Made by a program: the position numbers and the translations under genes. A model generated the notes under the pieces. It worked only from the letters and a program-made list of their open reading frames with translations. It made no database searches and was not told where the DNA came from. From Bostrychus sinensis (Eukaryota; Chordata; Actinopteri; Gobiiformes; Eleotridae), in the NCBI GenBank assembly GCA_020698575.1, contig CM036258.1, positions 22,340,795 to 22,404,794 of the forward strand: 64,000 nucleotides of DNA, in the 5' to 3' direction. Of the stretch, positions 25,140-38,338 are shown piece after piece (the first letter of the stretch is position 1; each line of letters opens with the position of its first letter).

Positions 25140-26559
25140 CTGGGGACCAATAGGAGGAGACATGAATCCTCCTTGATATTTCACTATCTATCTCTGAAGG
25201 TGCCCTGGCATCTCAACACTTCAGCCATATACGACGAGGCGAGAGTGTGACATTGGAGCGCACTCGAGTGGACAAGGGACAAGTTAGAATCCCAGAAATA
25301 TGTAGCTTATGTGTCTTGTTTGTATATACTGGGAGAGGGAAAGCCACTCCTTTTGCACATGCTCACATATACTCACATCTGAGTTTCACTTTCTGTCCGT
25401 CAATGTTTCCATGGAATGCAGATGTTTATTTTGATCCCTGTATATTTGATATTACACAGAACTGAATGTGTATCTATGGTTCAGTATACTAAGGACTAAC
25501 ACACTATTCAGCCTTGTAATTGCACATAAATGAATGTAGGGAGGTCTGGAAACGGTTTTGTCACTTACACTAGAGTTATAGCGAAAAAGTGCACAAAATA
25601 TTGATCAGAATTGCAATGTGTCATGTCAATTGAGATCTATCTATCTATTGTCAAAGAGGATATACTCAAGTGAATGAATGCTAATGCTTTTGACAGTGTT
25701 CGTCTTTATAAGCGCTTGTACACCACAGAATAACCTCTCTAATACCAGGTGCACATCAATAAGCTAGGCTATTGTGGAAAAGTAAAATAATTGGAATTTT
25801 GATAATTATGTAATTATGGCTCACATTTAAAACCAAATTCAGTCTCTCATAAATTGGAATGTTACATAATAATCATATTGAGTCATTCATCTTCTTTCGA
25901 TCATTCCCTGACACAGAGACAATTAATCCATGAAACACTCTCTGTGTGCTACATCTACAATACATAATACTATATATGTGTTTCACTTTTTGAATTGAAC
26001 TACTGAAATAATTTTACTTGTAAGACAATATTCTAATTTACTAATGTGCGTCTGTATATGTCTTTTAATCTTCCAGACACCATCTGCATCCACACAAAAC
26101 CTTTAACTGAACATTCATTTTTTAAGACTTTTTGTTACCTTGTATTTTAAGATTTTTAAATACAATAATCAGGTTTTGTGATGTTGAATGCTTTCATCAA
26201 ACCGTATGGATGCTTGTGGACTAACATTAGGTGTTATATCAAGTTCATCACTATTGCAATGAGGCCAAAAACAAAATACAGTTCCCTTTATCAAACAAAG
26301 CAGATGCAAAGCAGATTTTATCAGCCAAACCACTGTACTAATGGATTTTGGGTCAAAGGGCACAGAGATGCACACACCTCATAATGAGCAATAACACACA
26401 CAGCATAGATCCAGTAAAACATGATCCTTTATATAACATTATTTTCAGGGAAATCAATGGAAAGGGTTGGATATTGAAGGTCTCATATTTGCAATGGCAA
26501 AGCAATATGAGGCTAATGTAAAGAAATGAGAGAAATACTGTTAAATCCATATTGTCAAA

Positions 26560-27140
26560 ATACAAAAACAGTTCCAAAAAAGTTGGAACACAGTGTAAAA
26601 TGTAAATAAAAACAGAATGTGATGGTTCACAAACCTCATAAAACCATTTTTCAATCACCTAGAACATAAACACCATTGTTAAAAAGTTGCCATTTTGTGA
26701 AAGATAATAGCCCATTTTGAATATGATGGCAGCAACACACCTCAAAAATGTTGGGACAGGAGCAACAAAAGGGTGGAAAGCAGATGATACTACTACAAAA
26801 AAAAAAAACCTAACGAATGAGGTTTATTGTCAACATTTTAGTAAGATGGCTAGTTATAAAAGGAGCATTTTACAAGATGCTTGATCTTCAGGTTCCTGAG
26901 CCCACGCAGTGACTTCCAGTATAGAATCATGCCTGTTTTAAATGCAGTGCCACTGGAGGACCTGAATAAAGTCAAAGTTTTTAGTACAACATTTTTCAGC
27001 CTTTCATTGTCCCTGTGTTGCCGGTATCAAATTCAAGATGATCTGTTTTCAAGAAATGGCAAAATACCTCAGTTTTAACACCTGATATGTTGTTTATGTT
27101 CTATTGTGAAAAATGTATGGTTTCATGAGTTCTGCCAACA
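26560..27140 (+). repeat. Non-autonomous repeat, family B, longest copy
   Basis: Begins near TTCCAAAAAAGTTGGAACAC, a typical end of this teleost family, and continues with GTAAAATGTAAATAAAAACAGAATG, ATGATGGCAGCAACACACCTCAAAAA, TTGGGACAGGAGCAACAAAAGG, then TTCCAGTATAGAATCATGCCTG and ATATGTTGTTTATGTTCTATTGT. A fragment of the same element is at about 1500-1555 (TCCAGTACAGAATAATGTCTG) and another copy at 34960-35390. No transposase frame is present. Confidence 0.6.
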
Positions 27141-28040
27141 ACTGTTTTAATTTACATTTTACACAATGCCCTAACCTATTTGGAACTGGTTTTGTAATTT
27201 GTCATTAGCAATAAAACCATACTTAGTGAACTCATGTCCTTAATATATGCACACTTAGTAGTATCTGCATTTCACATCTGTCCAAACATTTATGGTCACT
27301 TTGAAAGAAGTGCCTTTATGGAAGGTTTCCTCAGTTCTTACAGTTTTATGATTTCAATTGTTTCGAATAAAAGTGTCATTGCCTATCAAAGCCCAGCGGA
27401 TGAATTGCTTTTCTTCTTGTAAAATCTAAAAATACTGAAGATGTGTTAAACAAAAAGAGATGCATGCAGGTACACTGTGCGACTGCTCCAAGCCTATAAA
27501 GTTAAAATATGGCACAATATAGAATTTGAACTGCAGCTAAAAGCATTTTCAGATGTGCTGCTAATACTTTGTACATCAGCGGATCTGAGTCATAATTTTG
27601 ATAAAACACCTTGTGTACTTGTTGATAAAGGTGTGAATACACTGCGAAAGCACACGTTGTTTTGACTTTGCAGCAGCATGCGAAGGATTCTCACTTCACC
27701 AAGACGCAGTGCGCACATCCTACCTGAAAAAGCCTATTACATTTAATGGCATTTAAAGCAAATCCCTGTACATCTAAAACACCCTATCATTTGTCATGCA
27801 TTAGATCCATGCAGAGATTTCACAAAGACAACATGATCCATCAGCCAGTCTTACGACAGGTTTTCTCGGTCACTTTGGCTCATTGTTGAAACTCTTTCAC
27901 ATTTAAGTGCACAACAGATAAGGGTGCATTAAAACCTTAAAGAGTGTTTACATTTTGGTGGCTCTGACAAATTTACAGAAAACAAAACTACCTTTTGCAA
28001 AGTTGATTTGGCACAGTTTGAGGTTGGCAAAATTACACTT

Positions 28041-28046
28041 TTTATT
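28041..28046 (-). terminator. tmem179: Candidate poly(A) signal of tmem179
   Basis: TTTATT on the plus strand reads AATAAA on the minus strand, about 650 bases after the tmem179 stop codon. It is the first canonical hexamer I find in the downstream sequence. Confidence 0.45.
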
Positions 28047-28694
28047 GATCCATAATTTTATGTAAAAAAGTATGTAACTTTTGAAAAATAACATTATGGT
28101 TATAAATACAGTACTCAAATTTAAAATCTATCAGCCAGCTATTCAGTTTGTGCCACAATCTTCCTCCACCCCATCACCATCCTCAGCAGTGCAACATATC
28201 TCCTTAATCTTCAGCATCAGGAGATCTCACAACCTCATCTCATCAACACTAGTTTTAATTTCATTGAATACTGCATTCGTCTGTCTCTTGAAATGAGCCA
28301 AAGCAAAGGAGAAAAACTGTAAAAAAAATACTTGAAATACATGAGTGGACAACAACTGGTTATACTTTTTTCGTTAAATAATCATAATACTGTGGAAGCT
28401 GAACTATAGCTGTTACTTTTAGAGGGATGTTTGTCACTTGTGATTCATTAACAAAGCCTTATATACCCACAGGAAATAAACCCGGATTAACAATCAGTGG
28501 TAGGTACGTTTTGAGAGGAAAATCAATTACTCTTAAAAGAACAAAGCAAGAACCTCCTCTCTGTTTGAAACCATTGTCAACTCAATGCAAGCCAATTGAT
28601 TGTGATTGTCTACACAGGCAGTTGTTGGTGTGTCTCGTGGCAGGACAGAAGACGGGATGCTTGAGTGCTTGTGGTTGTGAGGTTTGGATGGAGT

Positions 28695-30520
28695 CTAGAT
28701 GAGGCCAGTCTTGAGGTCAGAGTTGCGGCGTGAGGAGCGTCCCAGCAGCAGGTCCTTCTCGTGGATCAGGCTGTCCAGCAGGTCCTCTTGTCTGTAGTTG
28801 TGGTAGACCTTCAGGAAGGCTATGACCGCGATGCCGAGCCAGGCCAACCAGGCAGCCCACAGGCCAAACTTAAGACAAAATAAAGCGTTATATTCATGAC
28901 ATTCAAGATGCTATTTGGACACTCGGACACAAGACTTACCTGAGCTATAGCAAACTGGTCATAGAAAGCAGAGTTGTCAAGACCAAGTTCTAGATCAGTG
29001 TCCTGCAGGTCCTCACAGCTAAAATTTCAATACAGAAAATCTGATAATTAGTTCATGCTTTTGTTTTGAACATGCAGATGACACTGTACAATTATGCAAT
29101 AATGCAAATGCCAGTAAACTGCTGTGGTAATTACCATATTTTATCAACTGTATATCTTAATATGTACAGCTCTATGGGCTACAGCAATTCTCAACAGGTT
29201 TTGTAGGAACCAGTTTCTTTTCATCATTTTATATGATTTCTTTCAGAGGCAACGTTAACTATCTAAATTATGTTACTAACACTTTTAGGGCCAGTCTGAC
29301 AAACTGAGAATCACTGTTACTACAAAGTGCATGTTAACTATATCATGCACAGTGGTTCTCTGTCTGCACATTATGTACAGCCTTTTATGTAACGAGGAAC
29401 TCTTCTGGCAAAAAATAGTATAATATCCAGAATACTACTGACATCAAGCCAAATGTATATCCACAATTAAACTATATAGTAAACTAACTAATACTAGAAG
29501 CTTAATGGCAAAGAATAGGTGCCACACTGGTCATCTTATCAAAATCCATTATAACACATTAGGTATTGCAGTATGAATGTGTGATGTGCTTACCTGCTGG
29601 GCATTGTGCCACTCTCAGTGATAGCATCACACCACAAGTTAAAGCCCACACTGACGATGGTGCTGGAGAGGAAGACTGTGAACACCACCAGAGAGCTGAT
29701 CAGCAGGTTCAGGAAGGCATTGAAGATGGAGCTGCAACCACACAGATAATAATTATGTAAAAAAAAAAAAAAAAAAAAAAAAGATAGAGAAATAAGCTAA
29801 AATGGTTGTAACATAAGCATTGTTGTATAATAACTGCATGTTATTATGAACTTGCTATTCTGTGAGGGATATTCTCATGAACAATGTACCTCAAAACCCA
29901 CTTTGTTTTTGTGTTGTATACTTCTTATTAGATCTCACTGCTGTAAATAGTGGTGTAGTTGCATTAGATTGTCACTAATTAGCATTGTGAAATATGCCTT
30001 GGGAGACTCCATCTTAATCATGTAAGTGTTTGGCAGTTAGGGTTTTCCTGTAAGATAATGTTTCTAATAAATGGTAAGCTTTACATTCAGTCTTCCATCA
30101 GAACAGAGGAGACATGGCAGGGGCGTGGGAGACAGACAGATAGCACACATATCTGGACCTGGCTAAAGCCGGGTTTATGGTCTTTGTGCTGCAGAGAGAC
30201 ATGTGAAGGGTTACTCACTCGTCGTGGCCCTTGCAGAGGAAGAACAGCAGCCTCCACGCCTGCACTGCGGACAAGATGAGGGACGCTATCCCGACAAAAG
30301 TGATGAAGCTGCAGGCGGACTCGGGCCCCCACTCCTCCACGATGAAGCGCTGCTTAGACACAGTGATGTTCTCATTCTGCCACATTCCCCGCGTGAACAG
30401 CAGGCATTTACCCCCGAAATCCTCCGTGTTTTCAGACAGAGGCACCACGGCGATGAAACCGAACACGAAAGCTAAAAAATAAAGAATGCACTGCGCGAAA
30501 ATTAAATTATTGAGGGCCAT
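28695..30520 (-). CDS. tmem179: Transmembrane protein 179, 4 exons, 230 aa
   Basis: Coding exons, in transcript order: 30219-30520, 29594-29731, 28940-29018, 28695-28868. Phases agree and the total is 693 bases including TAG. The protein matches TMEM179 of other vertebrates (about 233 aa in human): it opens MALNN with a first membrane helix, then VVPLSEN, a loop with CLLF.RGMW and VEEWGP, and ends the first exon at WRLLFFLCKGHDE. Later parts hold STIVSVGF, WCD.ITE, DLELGLDNSAFYDQFAIAQFG and the C-terminal VYHNYRQEDLLDSLIHEK. Four membrane helices fall at about residues 7-27, 65-90, 112-135 and 165-185. The asparagine in NIT (loop 1) could be glycosylated. The molecular role of TMEM179 is not known; it is mainly neural in mammals. 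The GC-rich sequence just upstream (30521-30620) is the likely promoter. Confidence 0.95.
29759..29782 (+). repeat. Poly(A) tract, 24 bases, in tmem179 intron 1
   Basis: Uninterrupted A run just upstream (in transcript terms) of the second tmem179 exon; on the transcript it is a long U tract close to the acceptor. Confidence 0.85.
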
Positions 30521-31929
30521 TTTTCCCGTCTCCCTCTTCTCCTCTGCGTCCTGGACTCGCTGCGCCTGCGCAGTGGAGGAAGAGGCGAGCGGAGGCGCAG
30601 CATCCGAGTGCTCTGTATGTTCTTATTATACACCCATCGTGCTCTGCTGCAAATGAATGAGCAGCCCCGGCCTCAGGGCGCTCCATATTGTCTCCGGTTC
30701 TGTGGACTACAGCAGGGTCTGTCCCTTTAGTGCTCAGCCTGATACAGATTAACTACTCAGCTGCAGATTAGATCACTTTATTCTCTCTGTTCTCTCGGGT
30801 TCATAGTGATGTATAGAGAATGTCTTGTTTTATGTAATGTAGAGCCTCTTAGCTAAAAAGGAACTCATCTTAAAAACATTAACGTATAGATGATTCATAA
30901 ATTAGAAAACAGATGACATCAAATCAAATGTAACTCATTTATATATCTACAGTGAAATTATAATAAACCAGTAGTATATGATTAATAAGTAATCATATAC
31001 TGTGTTCATCAAGGGTGATTTTAGGATTAGAGGTTTAAGGGTGCTGAGCTCCTTGTCAGCCAAGAAAGGTCACCAAAAGAAGTATTTAACACTAGATACA
31101 ACATTAGGAAAGATGTGATTTCCTATATTATGCTACCTTTTGTAGAGTTGTAGCTGTCTATAGTGTAGGATTATCGGTAACGTAGTAGAAACATCAACAT
31201 TTATAAAAATGTATCTTTGTGAGCTATAGGTGTTGTCAGTATTGGTACTGTATATTTATACTCACTGTCACTGGGTTACACCATGGGTAGCTAAAATCTG
31301 CCTTTGGAGAGCTATAGCCCCCCTAAAAATGGTCTCGCTAGACCCATGCTGTTCATGAATGACGTTATGTAAGTATGTATGTAGCCTAAATGATGAGTAT
31401 ATACTTATGCTACTACACCAGTGCAGATGAACAGTTCACACTAATGGCAGTACAAAGTACTGTGTTTCTCACTTGTTAGTTACACAACGTGTAAATGTAT
31501 GGATGAATTATTTACACAGCTTTCTGCATCCTCCATTTACAGTGTAGTACAGTGTAAACTGTCACAACACACAACTGTGCTGCGTCTCATTTGTACACCT
31601 CACTTATATGCACAGTGTATGCATGTATTGTAGGCCCACAGCTTCTGCCCAGTGCTGTTGAAGTGTATATTTTAAGTATATTTATATAGAAGCGCTGCTG
31701 GATAACAAATAGTGTCTTTGTACAGTATATTAAATATCTCTACATACAGCTTTGCACATTACCATTAAACTTATATTTTGATGTACTACTGCTAAGGTTA
31801 ATAGCGGCTCAACATTAGTAATAATAATATTTGAGTCTTATGTGGTGCTTTTCCACTGTAAGGTCAGCTTACAGTTGGGTGTACTGTTCATTCATAAAAT
31901 TGCACACATAACAAATGAAGCTGCTACAA

Positions 31930-32265
31930 AGTTATCAGACTCAAGGCTGCAGGTGTGAATCCCCATGACCCAGCCCAATGCACGGGGGTTCAGGAAGAAA
32001 AAAGAAGATAACCCTATGCTGAACTGAGAACTTTCGTGGCCCTGCCATGCACGAGAGTTTCTAGAAGACAAGAAGATAATGCTATGCTTAGATCATCATA
32101 CACAATATAAAACTTAGCACACTCCTCTCTTGCAGCACGCTCTCACTATCCATTCAGCAGGGCCTGCTGCTGTAACCTTACCTGTGTGATACTGAATAAA
32201 CCTTCTGATTTGACTGCACTTCTGAATCATTGTCCTCTTTGATGCTTACACCAGAAAATGAACAA
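31930..32265 (+). mobile_element. Possible solo LTR (degenerate)
   Basis: The stretch ends with an arrangement typical of retroviral or retrotransposon LTRs: TGTGATACTGAATAAACC (a poly(A) signal), CTTCTGATTTGACTGCACTTCTG, then a T-rich stretch ending CTTACA. Upstream are two similar sub-blocks (AATGCACGGGGGTTC...AGAAGATAA and CATGCACGAGAGTTTC...AGAAGATAA). I see no flanking coding region and no clear target duplication, so this is tentative. Confidence 0.3.
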
Positions 32266-32789
32266 TTCTTACAAGTATCTTTAGACTGAAGCACTCCGTT
32301 TCCTAGAAATAATTTTTTATGCTTAGCATGCAATCATTCTCATTGGACACTGTAAGTGTTGAGCCTCTGCTACAGCAAATCTCAGAACAAAATCTCAGGA
32401 TTCAAAGTTACACAACAGTGTTATTTATGTCAGGTGTGAGATGACACAGGTCACCATAGCGTGTTGTACATTGTTGTATAAATCTTGGGATCAGTGCATC
32501 TCAAATGCGAGATTTAAGACTTAATTGAGTTAATTTTTCTGTCTTGTTTCTGTACAGACCTATAGGCAATTTAATACTAAGATGTGACAACTTGCCCTGA
32601 GTTGAACCCCTGTCACCAGAAAGTCAATTTTAATACTCTGCAGAAACGGATGAGGGCAAAAATCCATTGCCCCTGTTACCTGATGGGCTTTGTGATATGA
32701 AATGTATGCATTTAGCCCACCACAACATCGGGCGAACACTGCAGGGACCCTTCTCCAGATGTTGGGCCAGGATGCTGGTAGGAGGAATT

Positions 32790-33125
32790 AGAATATATTG
32801 TGCATGTTTTAGGTAAATATGGGAAACTGGAGAAAGCCCACCTGAGCACAGGGCAAACTCCTCACAGAAAGGCTCCACCCAAACCCTAACCCAGTCAAAT
32901 CAAGTGACTTAACCCATAACATGCATTGTAAGCTAATCCTCCAGCTAGGTACTCCTGACCAAGATACTGGCTCAAGGTCTGGAGAAGGGTCCCCAGGCGC
33001 TGAACTGTGGTCACCCACTGCTCCTGACAGGTAGCCCCAGCAGCATTAAAGGATGGGTCAAATGCAGAGGACAAATTTCCCTTTGGAGATAATAAAGTCT
33101 ACCTTAACCTTAACCTTAACCTAGG
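32790..33125 (+). repeat. Fish retroposon 3' end with TTAACC-type tail
   Basis: The stretch GGTCACCCACTGCTCC, GGATGGGTCAAATGCAGAGG, ACAAATTTCC, ATAATAAAGT and then CTTAACCTTAACCTTAACCT (33104-33123) is a familiar 3' end of teleost retroposons. The preceding part (32790-33000) belongs to the GGAAACTGGAGAAAGCCCAC repeat family. Confidence 0.6.
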
Positions 33126-34959
33126 GGGCTGACACCTACTGACACCCCATAGTGCTGTACTGTAAGTTATATCTCCAAGCAATAAATTGGATTAAAAAGA
33201 ACAAAACACATGCTATATATCTATATGTTATATGAATTTTTTTAGTTTTAAATTAGAGACATCATCAAGTTTAGGGCACACAGAACAAGTCTGGATAACA
33301 CTAATTGGTAGTGACTGTAGTTTAGGAGCTAAGTGAAAGTGAATTACTCATCTCTTGGCTAATGTCAGTCGAGGTCTGCAGTCTTTTGCTCACAGTGGGG
33401 GCTCTCCCTCACAAATGAGAGTAATAGTTTGTTTATACATGGTGACAGAGCTTAAGGAAGGCCAGGTAGCTGTCACAACCATCTGACTCGCCTCACTGAG
33501 CCCATCTGCTCATCAGGACAAGGTGGCTCTCCCCTTCACAACCACCCGGCTTCAGTTCTGCTCACAGACTCCCTCTGCTGGATGAGGCAGTTCCTGCAAA
33601 GCCACAATGTCACCTGATCACATGCTTCACATTTGGCCACATGCGTGATGGATAATCAATCAAATGTTTTCTCTAAGTTATTGCACATCAGAAATTATTA
33701 ATCACCTGGCATTTTTCTGCAAATATCTCATGCTACACAAAGACAAGTATTTATATTGGTGCTTTGCAGACATTGGACAGTGATTTGTATCTATCACACA
33801 AAGAGCAGGATTTTGCATCTTCGCCTGTGTGTGTGATTTATAGGGCATTTTACTGCAGCACTGCACTCAGATTTCCATGATGTTATCAGCTTTAAGATTA
33901 GGCTGAGTTATTATGTGCACATGTCTGGAGCCACTATGTGTGGTCTTCAGCAAGGTTTAATTTTTAGCATCTTTATGTTCTGTTAGATATTTCTATTTGA
34001 CCGCCACAAGTAAAATCCTAACTCTACAAGGACTGCTTTTTAAACAAACAGGACATCACATGTACTTGCACCCGTGGAATAGCCTAAACCCCACTCTTAA
34101 ATAATACAACATGTGTGGGCTCCTGAACTGTGCACCCAGGGGAGACCCAGAGCACAAGTGTGTCAAGTTGAAATATGTGTTAAGTTATTCACCCCCCGAA
34201 CAAACCAGAGGGAGAAGAGAAGAAGAAGCTGGTGGTGATGGTGGTAGTGGGAGGGTTGGAGGAGGATGCTAGCCAAAATGTAGTCCCTGGGCTCTGTGCA
34301 AATACGGGGAACGCCGGGCAGCAAGAAAACCGCTGGGAGGTCATCCATTTTTCATGAGATGCGATGGCAGCAAAGCAAACATCCCCTTTTTTTTTCGAAA
34401 GAGGAAGAAACCAGCGAAGAATCTAAAGTGCAAAATCATTCTCAAGGACACTATCTGTGCATTTAATATGCTGTGCCTTAATGCCCCCAACCACCAACAG
34501 CCTTGTAATGTACACTGTAACACTTGTAAAATACAGCACGTGACTCACAGATGTCTTTTAGGGAGTGGTTGTAAGAATAGAATATTTGCCTATTTATAAT
34601 TTATAAAACATTTGTTTTTGAGGTGTAAGGCGACAATACCTTATTTTTTGCATTTGTGAGAAAAGTGTGTAATCAGATAAACCATATTGTAATAGAAATT
34701 TGTGGAAAAAAAGGGTAAGCATTGGATGATGGAGTGTTTTAGCATTATGTTTGCATAATGCTTAACTGGGACCCAACAGAACCCAAAAGTAGGTTATAGG
34801 CATGTTCTTAGCCAGTTGTGGAGTAAAGACATTTGCAGATAAAATGTGATAAGAGCGTTTTGATGTGTAGTATGAAACGTTGAGTAGCTTATAGTTATGT
34901 CCAGATTGTAAAATGTAAATATTCTCTGTAAAAAAGAGTCTCAATAAAATAGAAGCAGT

Positions 34960-35390
34960 TAATGGTGTGTCCCAAGATTACACTGGTTTTGAATCATTAA
35001 AGTCCTAAAAAATACTAACTTATATTGAATTCAATGGCAGCAACGCATCTTTAAAAAATTGGAACATGGTCAACAAAAGGCTAGAAAAGCAGGCTGTACA
35101 AAAAAGTCCAAACTATATGAGATGTGTTGCAAACAAATATAGCTTGTGTTGACACAACAGGATGAAACCTATCCACCAGGTGATGTCCCAAGATCACAAT
35201 AGTGCAGAATCATGGTACTGGAATAACTGAAGTGTTTTTTCCAGCACTGCCTACATAGAGTTCCAGAAACGGGAGCTAGTAAACTACACATAAATATTGA
35301 CAATAATATAAACACAATGATCCTCTCAGTAACCCCAGTTAAATTGACTCTTGCTTTATTCATTACAGTGCCAAGCGATTAAAAATGAAG
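34960..35390 (+). repeat. Non-autonomous repeat, family B, third copy
   Basis: Shares TTCAATGGCAGCAACGCATC, AAAAAATTGGAACATGG, CAACAAAAGGCTAGAAAAGCAGG and CATGGTACTGGAATAACTGA-type blocks with the copies at 22975 and 26560. Confidence 0.5.
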
Positions 35391-37271
35391 AACATATAGT
35401 GGAGACAGTAGACAGTATTTGTGTAACAGAATTAATTGTGTGAAATTATTTAGTAGTTTTACCTCAGGCCTTTTATAAATCTGTTTCAGTCCTCACTTCA
35501 TGTTCATTTCACTCTTTTGTTTTTCCGCGCACGCCTGCTCCTTACAGAGACCTTTCCTGAACTGGGCCAACCTGCTGCGTACTCTTTGTCTGCCTGAAAA
35601 CACAGAACAACACCCAAACAGACACCATTATTAGTGGCTCATATCCCAGGGCCTGATGAAATCTCTTGTAGCCATTAATCTTTCCCCAGGGGGCGTAGGA
35701 GACTGGGAGCACTGGGCCAGCCGCTGATTAAATGCTCCTAATAGAGGCCATTCATCTCCTGCTTGAATCCCAAATGTTACAACATGCAACATCCTACGCT
35801 CACTGCCTCCCTCGCTCTCTCTCAGCAAATATTGGTATTTTAATAGAAAGTCAATAACTGGATATATTTCAAGTAACAAGATCTCTTCATTTTCACAGTG
35901 TCTCATTCAGAACCGTGAAGCTTTCGAGCATGAAAAAACAACTTTACACTAAATTCATTTCTTGACATATTTATCATTAGCATTAGAATCACCAGGAGAC
36001 TGTTAATAGCCACAGCCTTACTAACATTACCAACAGCATGTGCCTTCAAATAAAGTATTACAGAATCTTAAAATATCTGTTCTGTGTTACCTACCGGTAG
36101 CTATGTGTGGTCCTAACAAAACAGTATACATTAACTGGATAATTTAATTTAAATTTAAGGAGACAGCTAATGCTAACATGCTTAAAATACTGGTGTTTTC
36201 TGTGCCTGATAGCTTCAGATAATGTGGCGTCATAACCATAAAAATAACCATATTATACCATAAACATAAACAGCTCTTTAATAAAAATATGCTTAAAATG
36301 TCCTTTTTTTCAGAAAGCTCAATTTGGACCAAATGGGCAATGAATCCCTTTTAGAAAAAAAGTCAGAAATGTAATTACACCACGGCAGTGTGAAGCAATC
36401 TGGGATCAAATAATAATAAGAATTAAAATTAAATAGATTAATACCTACGACTACAATCCACACACTGGTACTCATTAACATCTAGCATCTACCAATTAGC
36501 GCCATGCAAACTGATGAATGTGTGAAACAACCACAATAAACAAGTACTGTATGCAACTAAATAGCTAACATAGACATGCTATGTTTGTACAGTACAGACA
36601 GGCAGTCATCATCAATTAACATGGCCTAATTATGTTTCACCTGCCAAGCTCCATATGGCTCCTAATTCTGAGCAAAATAATTAGGTCATCACAGCTAAAT
36701 CAAACAATTATCCAGTAACAGCTCAGTAAAACAATTATTTGGACGTATCCCAGCAGTGATAGTACTTAAGTATTATGATTATATTCATACTTACTGTAGA
36801 TCATATTAAGACACATACTAAAGGGTCCTGTGTGCTCCACTCTATACATTGTACCACCTTCATATTTGCACAATGACATCACAGCAGTAGGAGGTCCTGA
36901 AAGGCGTGATGTTTATGCTGGAGGACAGGATAAAGGGGGATGAAGGGGCCTAAAGAGGGCACCTGCTGGGCTGGGATGAAGCACTCTCCTCTGGGGCCAA
37001 AAATGAGATCATCTGAATCGAAGACGCTAACGTGCCTGCTCTGGAACAATACTGACCCCTACTGACACATGTGGCTTTGTCTCTATCTCTCAGTGTCACT
37101 AAATAACTGATGTTTTTATATAAAAGTAATGGAGTGGTTTCATCTTTACCAGTTTCCCATCTTTGTTATCTTCTTTGTGCTTTATGAAGTCCATGTAGTG
37201 TAATAGGCTTGGTCCAAGTGAATCCACTGTTTGAGTATCTGCAAATGAAACAGAAAATTACCAAAATGGAG

Positions 37272-37299
37272 AAAAAAAAAAAAAAAAAAAAAAAAAAAA
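37272..37299 (+). repeat. Poly(A) tract, 28 bases
   Basis: Uninterrupted run of A, flanked on the 3' side by a fragment of the family A SINE-type repeat. Confidence 0.85.
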
Positions 37300-37499
37300 G
37301 CCCTGAGTTAACAGATCCATATATTGATGGCCCTGTCCATTGTGGGATAGGGCCATTGCTTTGGCAGAGGTCTAAGCTCTCTGAGTAGTCTAGTCTAGTT
37401 TTTCTAATTGATTGTTTCATGTAAGAAAATGATTATAGAAGTCAGTCCCCTACACAAGAGAAGGTAGTGTTCATGTGATGTAATAATTCTAAAGGGCCT

Positions 37500-37925
37500 C
37501 TAGTTTAAAACTGAGCTGGAGGTGGTGAATTCTATGGTAGAATCTGCTGCTAAAGATTTAAAATGCAGATGTCTTGGTGTGGTTTGTGGCTAATATCTCT
37601 GCTCTTACTGGGTTTATCGACACGAAACAAAAACTGCCACAAAGTTCAAAGTCTTCTTTGTCAGTAAAAATGGCCTAAAATGATGTTATTTCTTATTATT
37701 TCTTTTTAGCTTCAAAAAGTGCTGATATTATTCAAACACACAGGCGTGATTACTGTCAGTAGACTCAGCATTAAGCCACAAGACTGTTATAGTGTGGTTG
37801 TAGACTCAGTTGCTTTGTTAATTGTCGGTTTGGATATTTATTTAAAAAATTGTGCCTCTTCTATACATTTATACAGACCCCTGTCCTCCATCTGAGGCTT
37901 TGACATCATCAAATTCTAGAGTGGG
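37500..37925 (+). repeat. Unidentified dispersed repeat, copy 2 (intergenic)
   Basis: Second copy of the element seen at 11755-12430, same orientation. Blocks match in order, ending with a shared stretch CATCTGAG, TGACATCATCAAATTCT. It contains an insertion rich in TTATT near 37680-37710 that copy 1 lacks. Confidence 0.7.
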
Positions 37926-38108
37926 AATGCAACTTTTTATTAGACTTTTTATATTCAAGTGCTTTGGAGATTTTTTTGTCTGCTCTTACATACACATTTA
38001 CCTCCCATTTTCACAACAGCAGGCAATATCTTTCATGTTTAAAATGTCACCCAAAAAGCACACACTTAACCATCTAAGTAACAACACAGCACTCTCCATC
38101 ATACTGTA

Positions 38109-38130
38109 TTTTTTTTTTTTTTTTTTTTTT
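38109..38130 (+). repeat. Poly(T) tract, 22 bases
   Basis: Uninterrupted T run in the spacer between tmem179 and the ELYS-like gene. Confidence 0.85.
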
Positions 38131-38295
38131 ATGTAATTCTTGCATGGCTCTCTCTTTTTTGGGCTACGTCCAATCTGCATTATAGAAGCAAGCCCTGCGT
38201 TATGCAACATTGCCCTCACGTCTTTAACCCCATCCTTACAGACATGATCCCTTAGGCCCAGTGATGATTAGCACAGCCCAGCAGATGGAGGGGGT

Positions 38296-38299
<4 letters not shown>

Positions 38300-38332
<33 letters not shown>
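38300..38332 (+). repeat. (CAG)11 microsatellite
   Basis: Eleven uninterrupted CAG units followed by TAGTAGCAG. It is not in any gene model here: no splice sites or open frame link it to tmem179 or the ELYS-like gene. Confidence 0.9.

Positions 38333-38338
<6 letters not shown>

Larger units (their letters stand above)
25140..28694. other. Convergent intergenic region between the NRAC-like gene and tmem179
   Basis: Both neighbouring genes end here. It holds the 3' UTR of the NRAC-like gene, the family B repeat at 26560-27140 and the 3' UTR of tmem179. No further exon chain could be built; open frames such as 26178-26384 and its antisense lie in AT-rich sequence with no coding signature. Confidence 0.65.
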
